DNA of 7,791 nucleotides from 62-47 sp039808365 (GCA_039808365.1 JBDHSX010000172.1:1-7791), one strand, 5' to 3'; shown: positions 1-6,962, counted from the stretch's first letter. A program made the numbers and translations. Notes: a model not told the origin generated them from the sequence alone.

Positions 1-28
1 CGTCATCGCGAGGAGCGGCAATTCTCTT

Positions 29-152
29 CCGTCATTGCGAGGAGGCGAAGCCGACGAAGCAATCCAGTCCTTGCCGTGTTGGGTTCTGGATTGCTTCGCG
101 GAGCCTGTGCTCGGACGGCATGAAACGCCGATCCGAGTGCCCGCAATGACGG
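29..152. repeat. Compound palindromic intergenic repeat, copy 1
   Basis: A 124-bp nested palindrome. The outer arms are an 11-bp perfect inverted repeat, CCGTCATTGCG (29-39) against CGCAATGACGG (142-152). Inside is a 13-bp perfect stem, CGAAGCAATCCAG (55-67) against CTGGATTGCTTCG (86-98), with an 18-nt loop. A third hairpin (110-119 against 127-137) pairs with one bulged base. Positions 30-67 are identical to 7724-7761 at the other end of the window. A degenerate half-copy, CGTCATCGCGAGGAGC, stands at 1-16. I recall this family as common between genes in Bradyrhizobium and Rhodopseudomonas. It lies 3' of the porin gene, so it could act on mRNA ends, but that is inference. It could also be a MITE-like non-autonomous element. 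Confidence 0.85.
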
Positions 153-159
153 CAACGAC

Positions 160-190
160 GAGTCTGATTCAGCGCAGTTGAATCAGACTC
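160..190 (-). terminator. Hairpin at the 3' end of the porin gene, possible terminator
   Basis: A perfect 11-bp inverted repeat, GAGTCTGATTC (160-170) and GAATCAGACTC (180-190), with a 9-nt loop. Its outermost base pair uses the last base of the porin TAG stop codon (192-190). On the minus strand the stem is not followed by a run of T, so classical intrinsic termination is uncertain. It may instead protect the 3' end of the mRNA or work together with the palindromic repeat just beyond it. Confidence 0.5.
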
Positions 191-2211
191 TAGAATTCGC
201 CGTGCAGGCGTCCCGAAAACACCGAGACCGGGCCGCGGTCGGCGTTGTAGGCCGGATTGACGATCAGCTGATAGTCGGCGGTGAAGGTGAGTTGCTTGTT
301 GAGCGCGACGGCGTAGTAGGCTTCGAGAATGCGCTCCTTGCGATAGTTCAGCGCCCCGTCGCCGATCAGCACGCCGAGCCCGCCGGCGGCGATGAAGTCG
401 CGGTGATCCTTCGACAGCGCGTTGATCGCGCCGCCGATGCCGACCACGTCGTCCGGGCGGCCCCAGCGCGTGCCCTTGATCGAGGCGCCGAGCGACAGGC
501 TGGCGTCGATGTCGGTAAACGCCATGATCTCGGTCCTGCCGTCGTTCCAGCTCCAGCGTCCGAACAGGCCGATGTCGTCGCTCACCGCCTGTTCCAGATT
601 GAGGACGTAGCCGTATTTGATACGGCCACGGCGGGTCTGGGCGATGTCGAGATTGAGCGCCGGATCGGCCAGCGTCTCGCGATAGCTGCCGGCATAGGCG
701 CTGTTGAGCCAGCCGATGGCGCGCAGCTTGCCGGGTTGTCCCAGCAGCGAATAGCGCGTCTCCAGTTCGACGACGTAGGAGCCGCGCTCGAACAGCCGCA
801 TGTCGAAATTATTGGAATTGGATTCGGCCCCCATCAGGAAATAGCCGGCCCGCAGCGCCCATTGTTTCTGGTTGAGTTCGGCGGTGACGCCATAGGTCAG
901 CCCGACCTTGTCGGCGGAATAGTCGAACGCGCCCGGCGCCCAGATCGCCCAGTTCATGAAGTCGCGGCGCGGGTCCTTGGCGTAGGCGTTGCCGTCGAAG
1001 ACGTCGGTGACCGCGAACTTGCCGGCCTGCACGGTGAGCCGCGAGACATCCGCCTTGCCGGCGAGCTGCATCGGGCCGCCGGCGAGAACTTCCTGCTCGC
1101 CGCCGAAGCCGAAGGTCTGCCGCAGGAACAGCCGCGAGGTGTTGTAGTGCGGATAAGGGAAATCGGACTTTTGCGCTTCGCCATTGGGGAAACCGGCGAC
1201 GCCGACGGTGTCGCTGAGGCCGAAACCCTGCGCCAGTTCGGGATTGTAATAGACCTCGCCGCCGTCCCACAGCCGCGCGTTGAGAAACAGGCTGTTGCTC
1301 CAGGTCGCCTTCATCTGGGCGTTTGGCGAGAGGCTGTTCGGGCCGGAATAGCGCGCGGGGAAGGTCGGATAGCCTTGCGCGACATAGGTGGTCTGGCCGT
1401 GGATGTCCCAGCGGTCGGATTCCGGGTCGATCCAGCTTGCCGGCGTTGACAGGCCGGAGTCGAGATCGCCGATCTTGCGATTGAGCCCGATGCGCAGCGA
1501 CTGGAAATCGGTCGTCGACGCATAGCGCGCGCCGGACGCGAAGGCGGCCTCCGCGCCGCCGAGATGGCTGTAGAGATATTCGAGCCGGGCCGACCAATGC
1601 GGGGCGAAGGCGTATTCCACACCGCCGCCAGCGACCCAGCCGGCGCGGAATCGAAGCTGCTTCTCCTCGTCGCCGGCCAGCGTGGTGTTGACGAACCGCG
1701 CGCCGTTCCAGGCGAAGCCGCCGGTCAGATAGGCCAGCCACGGGCCGCTGGCGACGCCAAGACGGCCGCGCGCGGTGCCGACCATGTCGTATTTCTCGAC
1801 CACGTTCGCGCGGGCGGAGGCCAGCGCCGAGACCACGGCGTTCGATTCGAGGTAGCTGGGAAAGGAGACGTCGGCCTCGAATCCGAGCAGGATGCCGGAC
1901 GGCGACACCCAGTTGACCCCGGCTTGAAGCCCGCCGACCGCGCCGCCGAAATTGTGATAGGTCGCCGTCACCGCCGGATCGGCCAGCACCGCCGAGGCGC
2001 GGCCCCAGCCGAAGCCGACATGGGCGCCGAGATAAAATCCGCTCCAGTCGAACGCGGTCGCCACCGGCAGCGCCTTGACCGGGCGCGTCACCGGCCAGTC
2101 GGCCGCCATCGCCACGCTACCCGGCGCGCACAAACTCGATGCGAGGATGATCCATGCCGGTTTCATGACCCTGATATGCCCCACCCGCCGCCGGATCCAT
2201 AGGCGGTCCAT
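190..2211 (-). CDS. Outer-membrane protein: Omp25/31-like barrel joined to an OprB-type carbohydrate porin
   Basis: Predicted 673-aa outer-membrane protein. A signal peptide ends near residue 36 (SVAMA/ADW). Residues ~54-248 form an Omp25/31-like beta-barrel, with the opening motif DWSGFYLGAHVGFGWG and the repeated-strand pattern AGWVAGGGVEYAFAPHWSARLEY. After a short linker, residues ~267-673 match the OprB carbohydrate-selective porin family: WSNSLFLNARLWDGGEVYYNP, LTVQAGKFAVTDVFDGN, RRDFMNWAIW, and a C-terminal Phe as expected for an outer-membrane barrel. OprB porins pass sugars and other small solutes into the periplasm; the true solute here is unknown. The ATG at 2211 is chosen because it follows a strong Shine-Dalgarno (AGGGGAGAGGC). 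The ATG at 2166 (MKPAWIILASS) would give a more compact signal peptide but has a poorly spaced ribosome site. A GTG at 2229 is also in frame. The gene lies 209 bp downstream of the creatininase-family gene on the same strand, with its own candidate operator. Confidence 0.88.
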   Translation of the reverse strand: MDRLWIRRRVGHIRVMKPAWIILASSLCAPGSVAMAADWPVTRPVKALPVATAFDWSGFYLGAHVGFGWGRASAVLADPAVTATYHNFGGAVGGLQAGVNWVSPSGILLGFEADVSFPSYLESNAVVSALASARANVVEKYDMVGTARGRLGVASGPWLAYLTGGFAWNGARFVNTTLAGDEEKQLRFRAGWVAGGGVEYAFAPHWSARLEYLYSHLGGAEAAFASGARYASTTDFQSLRIGLNRKIGDLDSGLSTPASWIDPESDRWDIHGQTTYVAQGYPTFPARYSGPNSLSPNAQMKATWSNSLFLNARLWDGGEVYYNPELAQGFGLSDTVGVAGFPNGEAQKSDFPYPHYNTSRLFLRQTFGFGGEQEVLAGGPMQLAGKADVSRLTVQAGKFAVTDVFDGNAYAKDPRRDFMNWAIWAPGAFDYSADKVGLTYGVTAELNQKQWALRAGYFLMGAESNSNNFDMRLFERGSYVVELETRYSLLGQPGKLRAIGWLNSAYAGSYRETLADPALNLDIAQTRRGRIKYGYVLNLEQAVSDDIGLFGRWSWNDGRTEIMAFTDIDASLSLGASIKGTRWGRPDDVVGIGGAINALSKDHRDFIAAGGLGVLIGDGALNYRKERILEAYYAVALNKQLTFTADYQLIVNPAYNADRGPVSVFSGRLHGEF

Positions 2212-2272
2212 GCCTCTCCCCTCGCGCACCGGCCGGCGATGCTGTGGCGGATTGGCCCTGCCCTGTCATCCG

Positions 2273-2301
2273 TCATTATTGCGACTAATTCGCAATAGCA
2301 A
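2273..2301 (-). promoter_or_regulatory. Candidate porin promoter region
   Basis: On the minus strand a -35-like TTGCTA (2301-2296) and a weak -10-like TAATGA (2278-2273) are 17 bp apart. Transcription would start near 2266, about 55 nt before the porin ATG. The -10 matches the consensus poorly. The main support is its place in a locally AT-richer stretch upstream of the gene and its overlap with the inverted repeat at 2277-2297. Confidence 0.3.
2277..2297. promoter_or_regulatory. Inverted-repeat operator candidate upstream of the porin gene
   Basis: A perfect dyad, TATTGCGA (2277-2284), then CTAAT, then TCGCAATA (2290-2297). It lies 66-86 bp upstream of the porin ATG at 2211, between the candidate -35 and -10 hexamers, where a repressor would block RNA polymerase. 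The layout around a central A, seven or more bases on each side, resembles Fur-family operators, but other dimeric regulators such as GntR or MarR types also bind such dyads. The regulator is not identified. Confidence 0.5.
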
Positions 2302-2373
2302 CTGGAAAGTCGTTTCGAGCCGTTTTGCCAGCGGCCTGTGACAGCCGTGCAACGGGTGGACGCATGGGAAGGA

Positions 2374-2396
2374 GGCGCGCGGCCATCCCGCGCGCC
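2374..2396 (-). terminator. GC-rich hairpin downstream of the creatininase-family gene
   Basis: A perfect 9-bp all-GC stem, GGCGCGCGG (2374-2382) and CCGCGCGCC (2388-2396), with a 5-nt loop. It starts 25 nt past the hydrolase stop codon. On the minus strand it is followed by the pyrimidine-rich TCCTTCCC rather than a clean T run. It probably ends or attenuates transcription between the hydrolase and the porin gene, which would make the two separate units. Confidence 0.5.
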
Positions 2397-2420
2397 GCGC
2401 CGGGGGGCATGGGATACGGC

Positions 2421-3230
2421 TCAGAGGCTGTCGGTCAGCGCCGCCGGGTCGAAGCGGTCGACGTCGGCCAAAAGCTCGCAAAAGGCGCGCGCGCCATGGT
2501 CGAGCACCTGCTGGCCCTTCTCCGCGCGAGCCTCCGAGGCGTCGCCGATGGCGCCGCCGGGATGCAGGTCCTGCGCCTGCCAGGCCAGCGGCGCCGGGCG
2601 CTGGACGCTGAGCCAGCGATAATCGCGCTCCATCGCGATTGAGCGCGGCTCGAAGTTTTTGATTTCGCCGGCGCGGACCCGGTCGGGGTAAGCCGCCAGC
2701 ATGATCGACGTCTCGATCGCGCCGCCATGGATGCCGTGGCGGATTTCCGCGGCCGAGAACAGCCCGTCCGGCACGCCGAAGCGGCTCCATGCGGTGGTGA
2801 CCGCCAGCATCCCGAGTCGGGCGCGTAAATCCTGGGCCACCAGGCTCATCGCGGCGCTATTGCCGCCGTGGCTCGACACCATCACCAGCTTGCGGACGCC
2901 GGCGCGGGCGAGGCTCTCGCCGAGCGCCGTCCAGACCCGGATCGCGACGTCGGGCGGCAGCGTCAGCGTGCCGGGAAAGGCGAGATGCTCGGTCGAGATG
3001 CCGACGGCCTGCACCGGCAGGAACGTCGCCGGCACGCTCGCCGGCAGCATGGCGTGGACGCGCGCCAAAAAGGCGTCCGCGATCATCGCGTCGGTGCCGA
3101 GCGGCAGATGCGGGCCGTGCTGCTCGATCGCCGCCAGCGGCAGCACCGCGATCCAGCGCGAGGCCGCCGCGGGCGCGATATCGCCCCAATAGATGTCGCG
3201 CCAGTCGCGCGGCGGGCAGGAAGCGGTCAT
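2421..3230 (-). CDS. Creatininase-family amidohydrolase (metal-dependent)
   Basis: A 269-aa cytoplasmic protein of usual family length with no signal peptide. Motifs in order: LPLAAIEQHGPHLPLGTD (residues 30-47), which supplies E36, H38 and D47 as predicted metal ligands; the SEHLAFPGT-type segment as STEHLAFPGT near 79-88; VSSHGGNSAA with H121; and HGGAIETS with E173. These are the family hallmarks of a binuclear metal site for amide or cyclic amide hydrolysis. The family includes creatinine amidohydrolase, the mycofactocin peptidase MftE and the archaeal pyrimidine-formamide hydrolase ArfB, so 'creatininase' names the fold and not the substrate. The ATG at 3230 is the only reasonable start: an in-frame stop lies at 3257-3255 with no other start codon between. 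Its ribosome site is weak. It is divergent from the ABC importer operon and so may share its control region; a role in processing the imported compound is inference. Confidence 0.9.
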   Translation of the reverse strand: MTASCPPRDWRDIYWGDIAPAAASRWIAVLPLAAIEQHGPHLPLGTDAMIADAFLARVHAMLPASVPATFLPVQAVGISTEHLAFPGTLTLPPDVAIRVWTALGESLARAGVRKLVMVSSHGGNSAAMSLVAQDLRARLGMLAVTTAWSRFGVPDGLFSAAEIRHGIHGGAIETSIMLAAYPDRVRAGEIKNFEPRSIAMERDYRWLSVQRPAPLAWQAQDLHPGGAIGDASEARAEKGQQVLDHGARAFCELLADVDRFDPAALTDSL

Positions 3231-3366
3231 CGGGTCGCGGGCTCTCGTATCGGATCACGGAAAAATGGACGGTCATTCCTGACGCGCGGCGATGGAACGG
3301 CTACAACGCTTCCGCCACCCGTCGCATCCTGTCACGACGGGCCAGAATAATCGACGGAGGTCAACC
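3231..3366. promoter_or_regulatory. Divergent intergenic region between hydrolase and ABC operon
   Basis: These 136 bp must carry the promoters for the minus-strand hydrolase gene and the plus-strand operon. I see no convincing -35/-10 pair in either direction. The region contains an inverted repeat (3318-3341), and the operon's Shine-Dalgarno GGAGG (3356-3360). I looked for the conserved core of a TPP riboswitch (CTGAGA) because of the THI5-like binding protein and did not find it. Confidence 0.5.
3318..3341 (+). promoter_or_regulatory. Inverted repeat upstream of the ABC operon
   Basis: A perfect 7-bp dyad, CCCGTCG (3318-3324) and CGACGGG (3335-3341), separated by 10 nt. It ends 14 nt before the ribosome site of the substrate-binding protein gene. 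It could be a regulator-binding site for the divergent promoters or a leader hairpin in the operon mRNA. In DNA this GC-rich a 7-bp dyad can arise by chance. Confidence 0.35.
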
Positions 3367-4392
3367 ATGAAACCGGCTCGCCTGGCGGCATCGTTAAGCG
3401 CCTGTCTCCTTGGTGCGGCGCTCGCGGCGGCCGCGCCGGCCGCAGCCGAGGAGAAACTGGACAAGGTGTCGTTCGGCACCAACTGGGTGGCGGAGGCCGA
3501 GCATGGCGGCTTCTTCCAGGCGCTGGCGGACGGCACCTATCGCCGCTACGGGCTCGACGTGACCATCGTGCCGGGCGGACCGAACGTCAACAACCGCATT
3601 TTGCTGATCGCCGGCAAGCTCGACTTCTTCATGACCGCGAACAACCTGCAATCGTTCGACGCGGTCGCCAACAAGGTGCCGGTGGTCGCGGTGGCGGCGA
3701 TATTCCAGAAGGACCCGCAGGTGTTCCTGGCCCATCCGGAATCCAAGGTGACCAAGCTCGACGACCTCAAGCCGTTGACGCTGTTCGTGTCGAAGGAAGG
3801 CATCGCCAGCTATTTCCAGTGGCTGAAATCCGATCACGGCTTCAGCGAGGCCAAGGTGAAACCCTACACCTTCAACGCCCAGCCGTTCCTGGCCGATCCG
3901 CGCAGCGCGATGCAGGGCTATGTGTCGTCGGAGCCCTTTGCGGTGGAGAAGCGCGCCGGCTTCAAGCCGACGGTGCTGCTGCTCGCCGACTATGGCTTCG
4001 ACGCCTATTCGACGCTGATCGAAACCCGCCGCGATCTGGTCGACAACAAGCCCGACCTCGTGCAACGCTTCGTCGATGCCTCGATCATCGGCTGGTACAA
4101 TTATCTCTACGGCGACAACAAGCCGGGCAACGACATGATCAAGAAGCTCAACCCGGAGATGACCGACGAGCTGCTGGCCTATTCGGTCAAGGCGATGAAG
4201 GATCACGGCATCGTCGATTCCGGCGACGCCGTGAAGGACGGCATCGGCGCGATGTCGGACACGCGGATGGCGAGTTTCTTCGACAAGATGGCGCGGGCCG
4301 GCGTGGTCCGCCGCGATATCGACTATCGCCAGGCTTATACGCTGCGCTTCGTCAACAAGGGCGTCGGCCTCGAACTGCGGCCAAAACCGTGA
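3367..4392 (+). CDS. ABC transporter periplasmic substrate-binding protein, NMT1/THI5-like
   Basis: A 341-aa periplasmic binding protein. The Sec signal peptide covers residues 1 to ~27 (basic start MKPAR, hydrophobic Ala/Leu core, cleavage near AAA/EEK). The mature part opens with VSFGTNWVAEAEHGGFFQAL (35-54), the signature of the NMT1/THI5-like family (ThiY, RibY, SsuA relatives), followed by YGLDVTIVPGGPNVN and an AGKLDFFMT segment (82-90), which normally line the ligand cleft. The ligand could be a pyrimidine, flavin-like, sulfonate or other small organic; the family alone does not decide. The ATG at 3367 is chosen over an in-frame upstream start at 3292 because it has a perfect GGAGG six bases before it and directly begins the signal peptide. 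It is the first gene of the operon, 7 bp before the ATPase gene. Confidence 0.92.
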   Translation: MKPARLAASLSACLLGAALAAAAPAAAEEKLDKVSFGTNWVAEAEHGGFFQALADGTYRRYGLDVTIVPGGPNVNNRILLIAGKLDFFMTANNLQSFDAVANKVPVVAVAAIFQKDPQVFLAHPESKVTKLDDLKPLTLFVSKEGIASYFQWLKSDHGFSEAKVKPYTFNAQPFLADPRSAMQGYVSSEPFAVEKRAGFKPTVLLLADYGFDAYSTLIETRRDLVDNKPDLVQRFVDASIIGWYNYLYGDNKPGNDMIKKLNPEMTDELLAYSVKAMKDHGIVDSGDAVKDGIGAMSDTRMASFFDKMARAGVVRRDIDYRQAYTLRFVNKGVGLELRPKP

Positions 4393-4399
4393 CGGCGCG

Positions 4400-5185
4400 A
4401 TGGCGGTGACCGTGCAGAGCGGATCCGGGACGGTCGGCGGCGGCGACGCCATCCGGCTGCGCGGCCTCGCCAAGGCTTACGACGGGCGCGGCCGCGTGCT
4501 CGGCCCGATCGACCTCGACGTGCGGCGCGGCGAGTTCGTCTCGCTGCTCGGCCCGTCCGGCTGTGGCAAATCGACGGCGCTGCGCATCATCGCCGGCCTC
4601 GCCGCGCCGACCTCGGGCGAGGTCGATGTCGGCGGCCGTGCCATCGGCTTCGTGTTTCAGGAGCCGACCCTGATGCCGTGGGCGAGCGCGCGCGACAATG
4701 TGCGGCTGCCGCTGACGCTCAAGGGCGAGCCGCGCCACGACGCCGACCGCCGCGCCGACGCCGCGCTGGCGCGGGTCGGACTTGGCGAGTTCGCCGGCGC
4801 GTTTCCGCGCGAATTGTCGGGCGGCATGAAGATGCGGGTGTCGCTGGCCCGCGCGCTGGTGACCGAGCCGGACGTGCTGCTGCTGGACGAGCCGTTCGCC
4901 GCGCTCGACGAGATCACCCGCTTCCGCCTCAACGACGATCTGCTGGCGCTGTGGCGCGGCCTCGGCAAGACCGTGGTGTTCGTCACCCATTCGGTGTTCG
5001 AGTCGGTCTATCTGTCGCAGCGCGTGGTGGTGATGACCGCCCGCCCCGGCCGCATCCACGCCGACATCCCTATCGACGCCGCCGCGCGTGACGAAAACTT
5101 CCGCACCTCGGCCGAATATGCCGCCTGTTGCCGCCGGGTCTCGCTGGCGCTGGCCGAGGCCAGCGCCGTCGGGAGCGGACCATGA
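4400..5185 (+). CDS. ABC transporter ATP-binding protein (SsuB/TauB/ThiZ type)
   Basis: A 261-aa cytoplasmic ATPase that powers the importer. All nucleotide-binding motifs are intact: Walker A GPSGCGKST (51-59), Q-loop FVFQEP with Q87, signature LSGGM (139-143), Walker B VLLLDEP (159-165), D-loop AALD and H-loop VTH with H197. The signature continues as KMR where this subfamily often has KQR, a small difference with no clear consequence. The segment LMPWASARDNV after the Q-loop is typical of the nitrate/sulfonate/taurine importer class. The ATG at 4400 lacks a good Shine-Dalgarno and sits 7 bp behind the binding-protein stop, so translational coupling is likely. Its stop codon overlaps the permease start (ATGA at 5182-5185). 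Confidence 0.95.
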   Translation: MAVTVQSGSGTVGGGDAIRLRGLAKAYDGRGRVLGPIDLDVRRGEFVSLLGPSGCGKSTALRIIAGLAAPTSGEVDVGGRAIGFVFQEPTLMPWASARDNVRLPLTLKGEPRHDADRRADAALARVGLGEFAGAFPRELSGGMKMRVSLARALVTEPDVLLLDEPFAALDEITRFRLNDDLLALWRGLGKTVVFVTHSVFESVYLSQRVVVMTARPGRIHADIPIDAAARDENFRTSAEYAACCRRVSLALAEASAVGSGP

Positions 5186-5982
5186 GCGCGACGACGTCGC
5201 GGCGCGAGCGGGTGCTGCGCGCGGCGCTGCCGGTCGCGGTGCTAGTCGCGGGCGTCGTCGCGTGGCATCTCGTGGTCGCCGTCAACGGCATTCCGCCTTA
5301 CGTGCTGCCCGGCCCGGCGCTGGTCGCCGCGACCCTGATCGAGGACTGGCCGCTATTGTGGTCGTCGCTGCTGACGACGCTGTGGACCACGTTGCAGGGT
5401 TTCGTCGCCGCCGCGATCGGCGGCGTGGCGCTGGCGCTGTTGTTCAGCCGCTCGAAATGGGTGGAACTGGCGCTCCTGCCCTACGCGGTGATCCTGCAGG
5501 TGACGCCGGTGATCGCCATCGCGCCGCTGCTGTTGATCTACCTGCCGCAGCAAACGGCGGTGGTGGCCTGCGCCTGGATCGTGGCGTTTTTCCCGGTGCT
5601 GTCGAACACCATGCTGGGGCTGAACTCGGTCGACCGCAATCTCGCCGGCCTGTTCGCGCTGTACCACGCCTCGCGCTGGCAGACGCTGCGCTATCTGCAA
5701 TGTCCGGCTGCACTGCCCTACATGCTCGGTGGCCTGCGCATCGCCGGCGGCCTGTCGCTGATCGGCGCGGTGGTGGCGGAGATCGCGGCGGGCTCGGCCG
5801 GCTCAGGCTCGGGCCTCGCCTACAGGATTGCGGAATCCGGATACCGGCTCAACATTCCGCGCATGTTCGCCGCATTGTTGTTGCTCTCGCTGGCCGGGGT
5901 CGTCATTTATATGGCGTTGGCTTTGGCGTCGCATCTGCTGCTGCGGCGCTGGCACGAAAGCGCGCTGCGAAAGGAATCCTGA
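5182..5982 (+). CDS. ABC transporter permease (SsuC/TauC/ThiX type)
   Basis: A 266-aa inner-membrane permease of the BPD_transp_1 family. About six hydrophobic segments are visible, near residues 14-34, 65-90, 98-120, 125-145, 185-205 and 228-255. The cytoplasmic EAA loop that docks on the ATPase is clear at ~158-188: HASRWQTLR followed by PAALPYMLGGLRIA. The ATG at 5182 overlaps the ATPase stop and has GGGAGCGG a few bases upstream; an in-frame ATG at 5128 lies inside the ATPase gene and is less likely. Only one permease gene is present, so a homodimer is expected, as in SsuABC. The stop codon overlaps the start of the dehydrogenase gene by one base. Confidence 0.94.
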   Translation: MSATTSRRERVLRAALPVAVLVAGVVAWHLVVAVNGIPPYVLPGPALVAATLIEDWPLLWSSLLTTLWTTLQGFVAAAIGGVALALLFSRSKWVELALLPYAVILQVTPVIAIAPLLLIYLPQQTAVVACAWIVAFFPVLSNTMLGLNSVDRNLAGLFALYHASRWQTLRYLQCPAALPYMLGGLRIAGGLSLIGAVVAEIAAGSAGSGSGLAYRIAESGYRLNIPRMFAALLLLSLAGVVIYMALALASHLLLRRWHESALRKES

Positions 5983-6962
5983 TGACGACCGCTGCTTCGG
6001 AAAAAATCGATCTGCTGGTTTATGGCCCGACCAAGCCGGTTGTCGACAACGGGTTTTCCGAGCGGTTCGAACGCCACAAATGCGAGACGCTGGCGGAGGT
6101 CGAGCAGCTTGCGCCGGACGTCGCGCGGCGCATTCGCGGCATCGCCATCACCCACATGCGGCCGGCCGGCGCGGCGGTGCTGTCGCGCTTTCCGAAGCTG
6201 GAGATCGTGTCGAGCTTCGGGGTCGGCTACGACCACGTCGATTCCGCCTATGCGCGCGAGCACGGCATCATCGTCACCAACACGCCGGACGTGCTGACCG
6301 AGGAAGTCGCCGACACCGCGATGGGACTGCTGATCGCCACGCTGCGCGAGTTCGTCAAGGCCGACCGCTATGTCCGCTCCGGGCTGTGGACCACGCAGGA
6401 CTATCCGCTCACCGTCGGTTCGCTGCGCGACCGCAAGGTCGGCATGGTCGGCATGGGCCGCATCGGACAGGCGATCGCGCGGCGGCTCGATGCCGCACGC
6501 GTGCCGGTGGTGTACCATTCGCGCCATCCGGCGGCGGGCGTGTCCCATCAGCACTATCCGAACCTGCTGGACATGGCCAAGGCGGTCGACACGCTGGTCG
6601 TCATCACGCCGGGCGGCGCGGCCACCGCCAATCTCATCAACGCCGAGGTGATGAAAATGCTGGGGCCGCGCGGCGTCATCATCAATCTGGCGCGCGGCAC
6701 CGTGATCGACGAGCCGGCGCTGATCGCGGCGCTGAAATCCGGCACCATTCTCGCCGCCGGGCTCGACGTGTTCGCGAAGGAGCCGCAGGTTCCCGACGAG
6801 TTGAAGGCGATGCAGAACGTCGTGCTGCTGCCGCATATCGGCTCGGCCTCGCTGGTGACGCGCAACGCCATGGACCAGCTCGTGGTCGACAATCTGAAGG
6901 CGTGGTTCTCCGGCAAGCCGCCGCTGACGCCGATCGCCGAGACGCCGGTGAAGGACAGGTAA
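5982..6962 (+). CDS. D-2-hydroxyacid dehydrogenase (glyoxylate/hydroxypyruvate reductase-like)
   Basis: A 326-aa cytoplasmic oxidoreductase of the D-isomer-specific 2-hydroxyacid dehydrogenase family; it would interconvert a 2-keto acid and a D-2-hydroxy acid. The substrate loop is SSFGVGYDHVD (78-87). The Rossmann motif is GMGRIG (157-162). The catalytic triad is Arg238 (NLARGT), Glu267 (FAKEP) and His285 (LPHIGSAS). The second strand of the nucleotide fold ends VVYHSRHP (176-183): Ser-Arg replaces the acidic residue expected for NAD, which suggests NADP(H) preference as in plant-type hydroxypyruvate reductase 2. The ATG at 5982 overlaps the permease stop and is preceded by AAGGA, so it is part of the operon. 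The exact substrate is unknown; reduction of glyoxylate or hydroxypyruvate, or of a breakdown product of the imported compound, is possible. Confidence 0.93.
   Translation: MTTAASEKIDLLVYGPTKPVVDNGFSERFERHKCETLAEVEQLAPDVARRIRGIAITHMRPAGAAVLSRFPKLEIVSSFGVGYDHVDSAYAREHGIIVTNTPDVLTEEVADTAMGLLIATLREFVKADRYVRSGLWTTQDYPLTVGSLRDRKVGMVGMGRIGQAIARRLDAARVPVVYHSRHPAAGVSHQHYPNLLDMAKAVDTLVVITPGGAATANLINAEVMKMLGPRGVIINLARGTVIDEPALIAALKSGTILAAGLDVFAKEPQVPDELKAMQNVVLLPHIGSASLVTRNAMDQLVVDNLKAWFSGKPPLTPIAETPVKDR

Noticed and set aside
178..1449. Long plus-strand open frame (423 codons) opposite the porin gene
   Set aside because: Its translation is rich in Arg, Val, Gly and Ala with no recognisable domain or signal, and it is antisense to a clear outer-membrane protein. 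Long antisense frames are expected in DNA of this GC content.
2271..2284. CGTCATTATTGCG upstream of the porin gene as a third copy of the dispersed repeat
   Set aside because: It resembles the outer arm CGTCATTGCG only with a 3-bp insertion and lacks the GAAGCAATCCAG stem, so the likeness is probably chance.
3231..3366. TPP riboswitch ahead of the THI5-like binding protein
   Set aside because: The conserved CTGAGA core and its pairing partners are absent, and 136 bp must also hold the divergent promoter.
3394..4473. Minus-strand open frame (359 codons) opposite the binding-protein gene
   Set aside because: Low-complexity His/Arg/Val-rich translation with no motif; it is fully explained as the antisense shadow of the substrate-binding protein gene.
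5088..5981. In-frame upstream extension of the dehydrogenase gene
   Set aside because: It reads through the permease gene in the wrong frame. The ATG at 5982 has an AAGGA ribosome site and begins the catalytic-domain fold.
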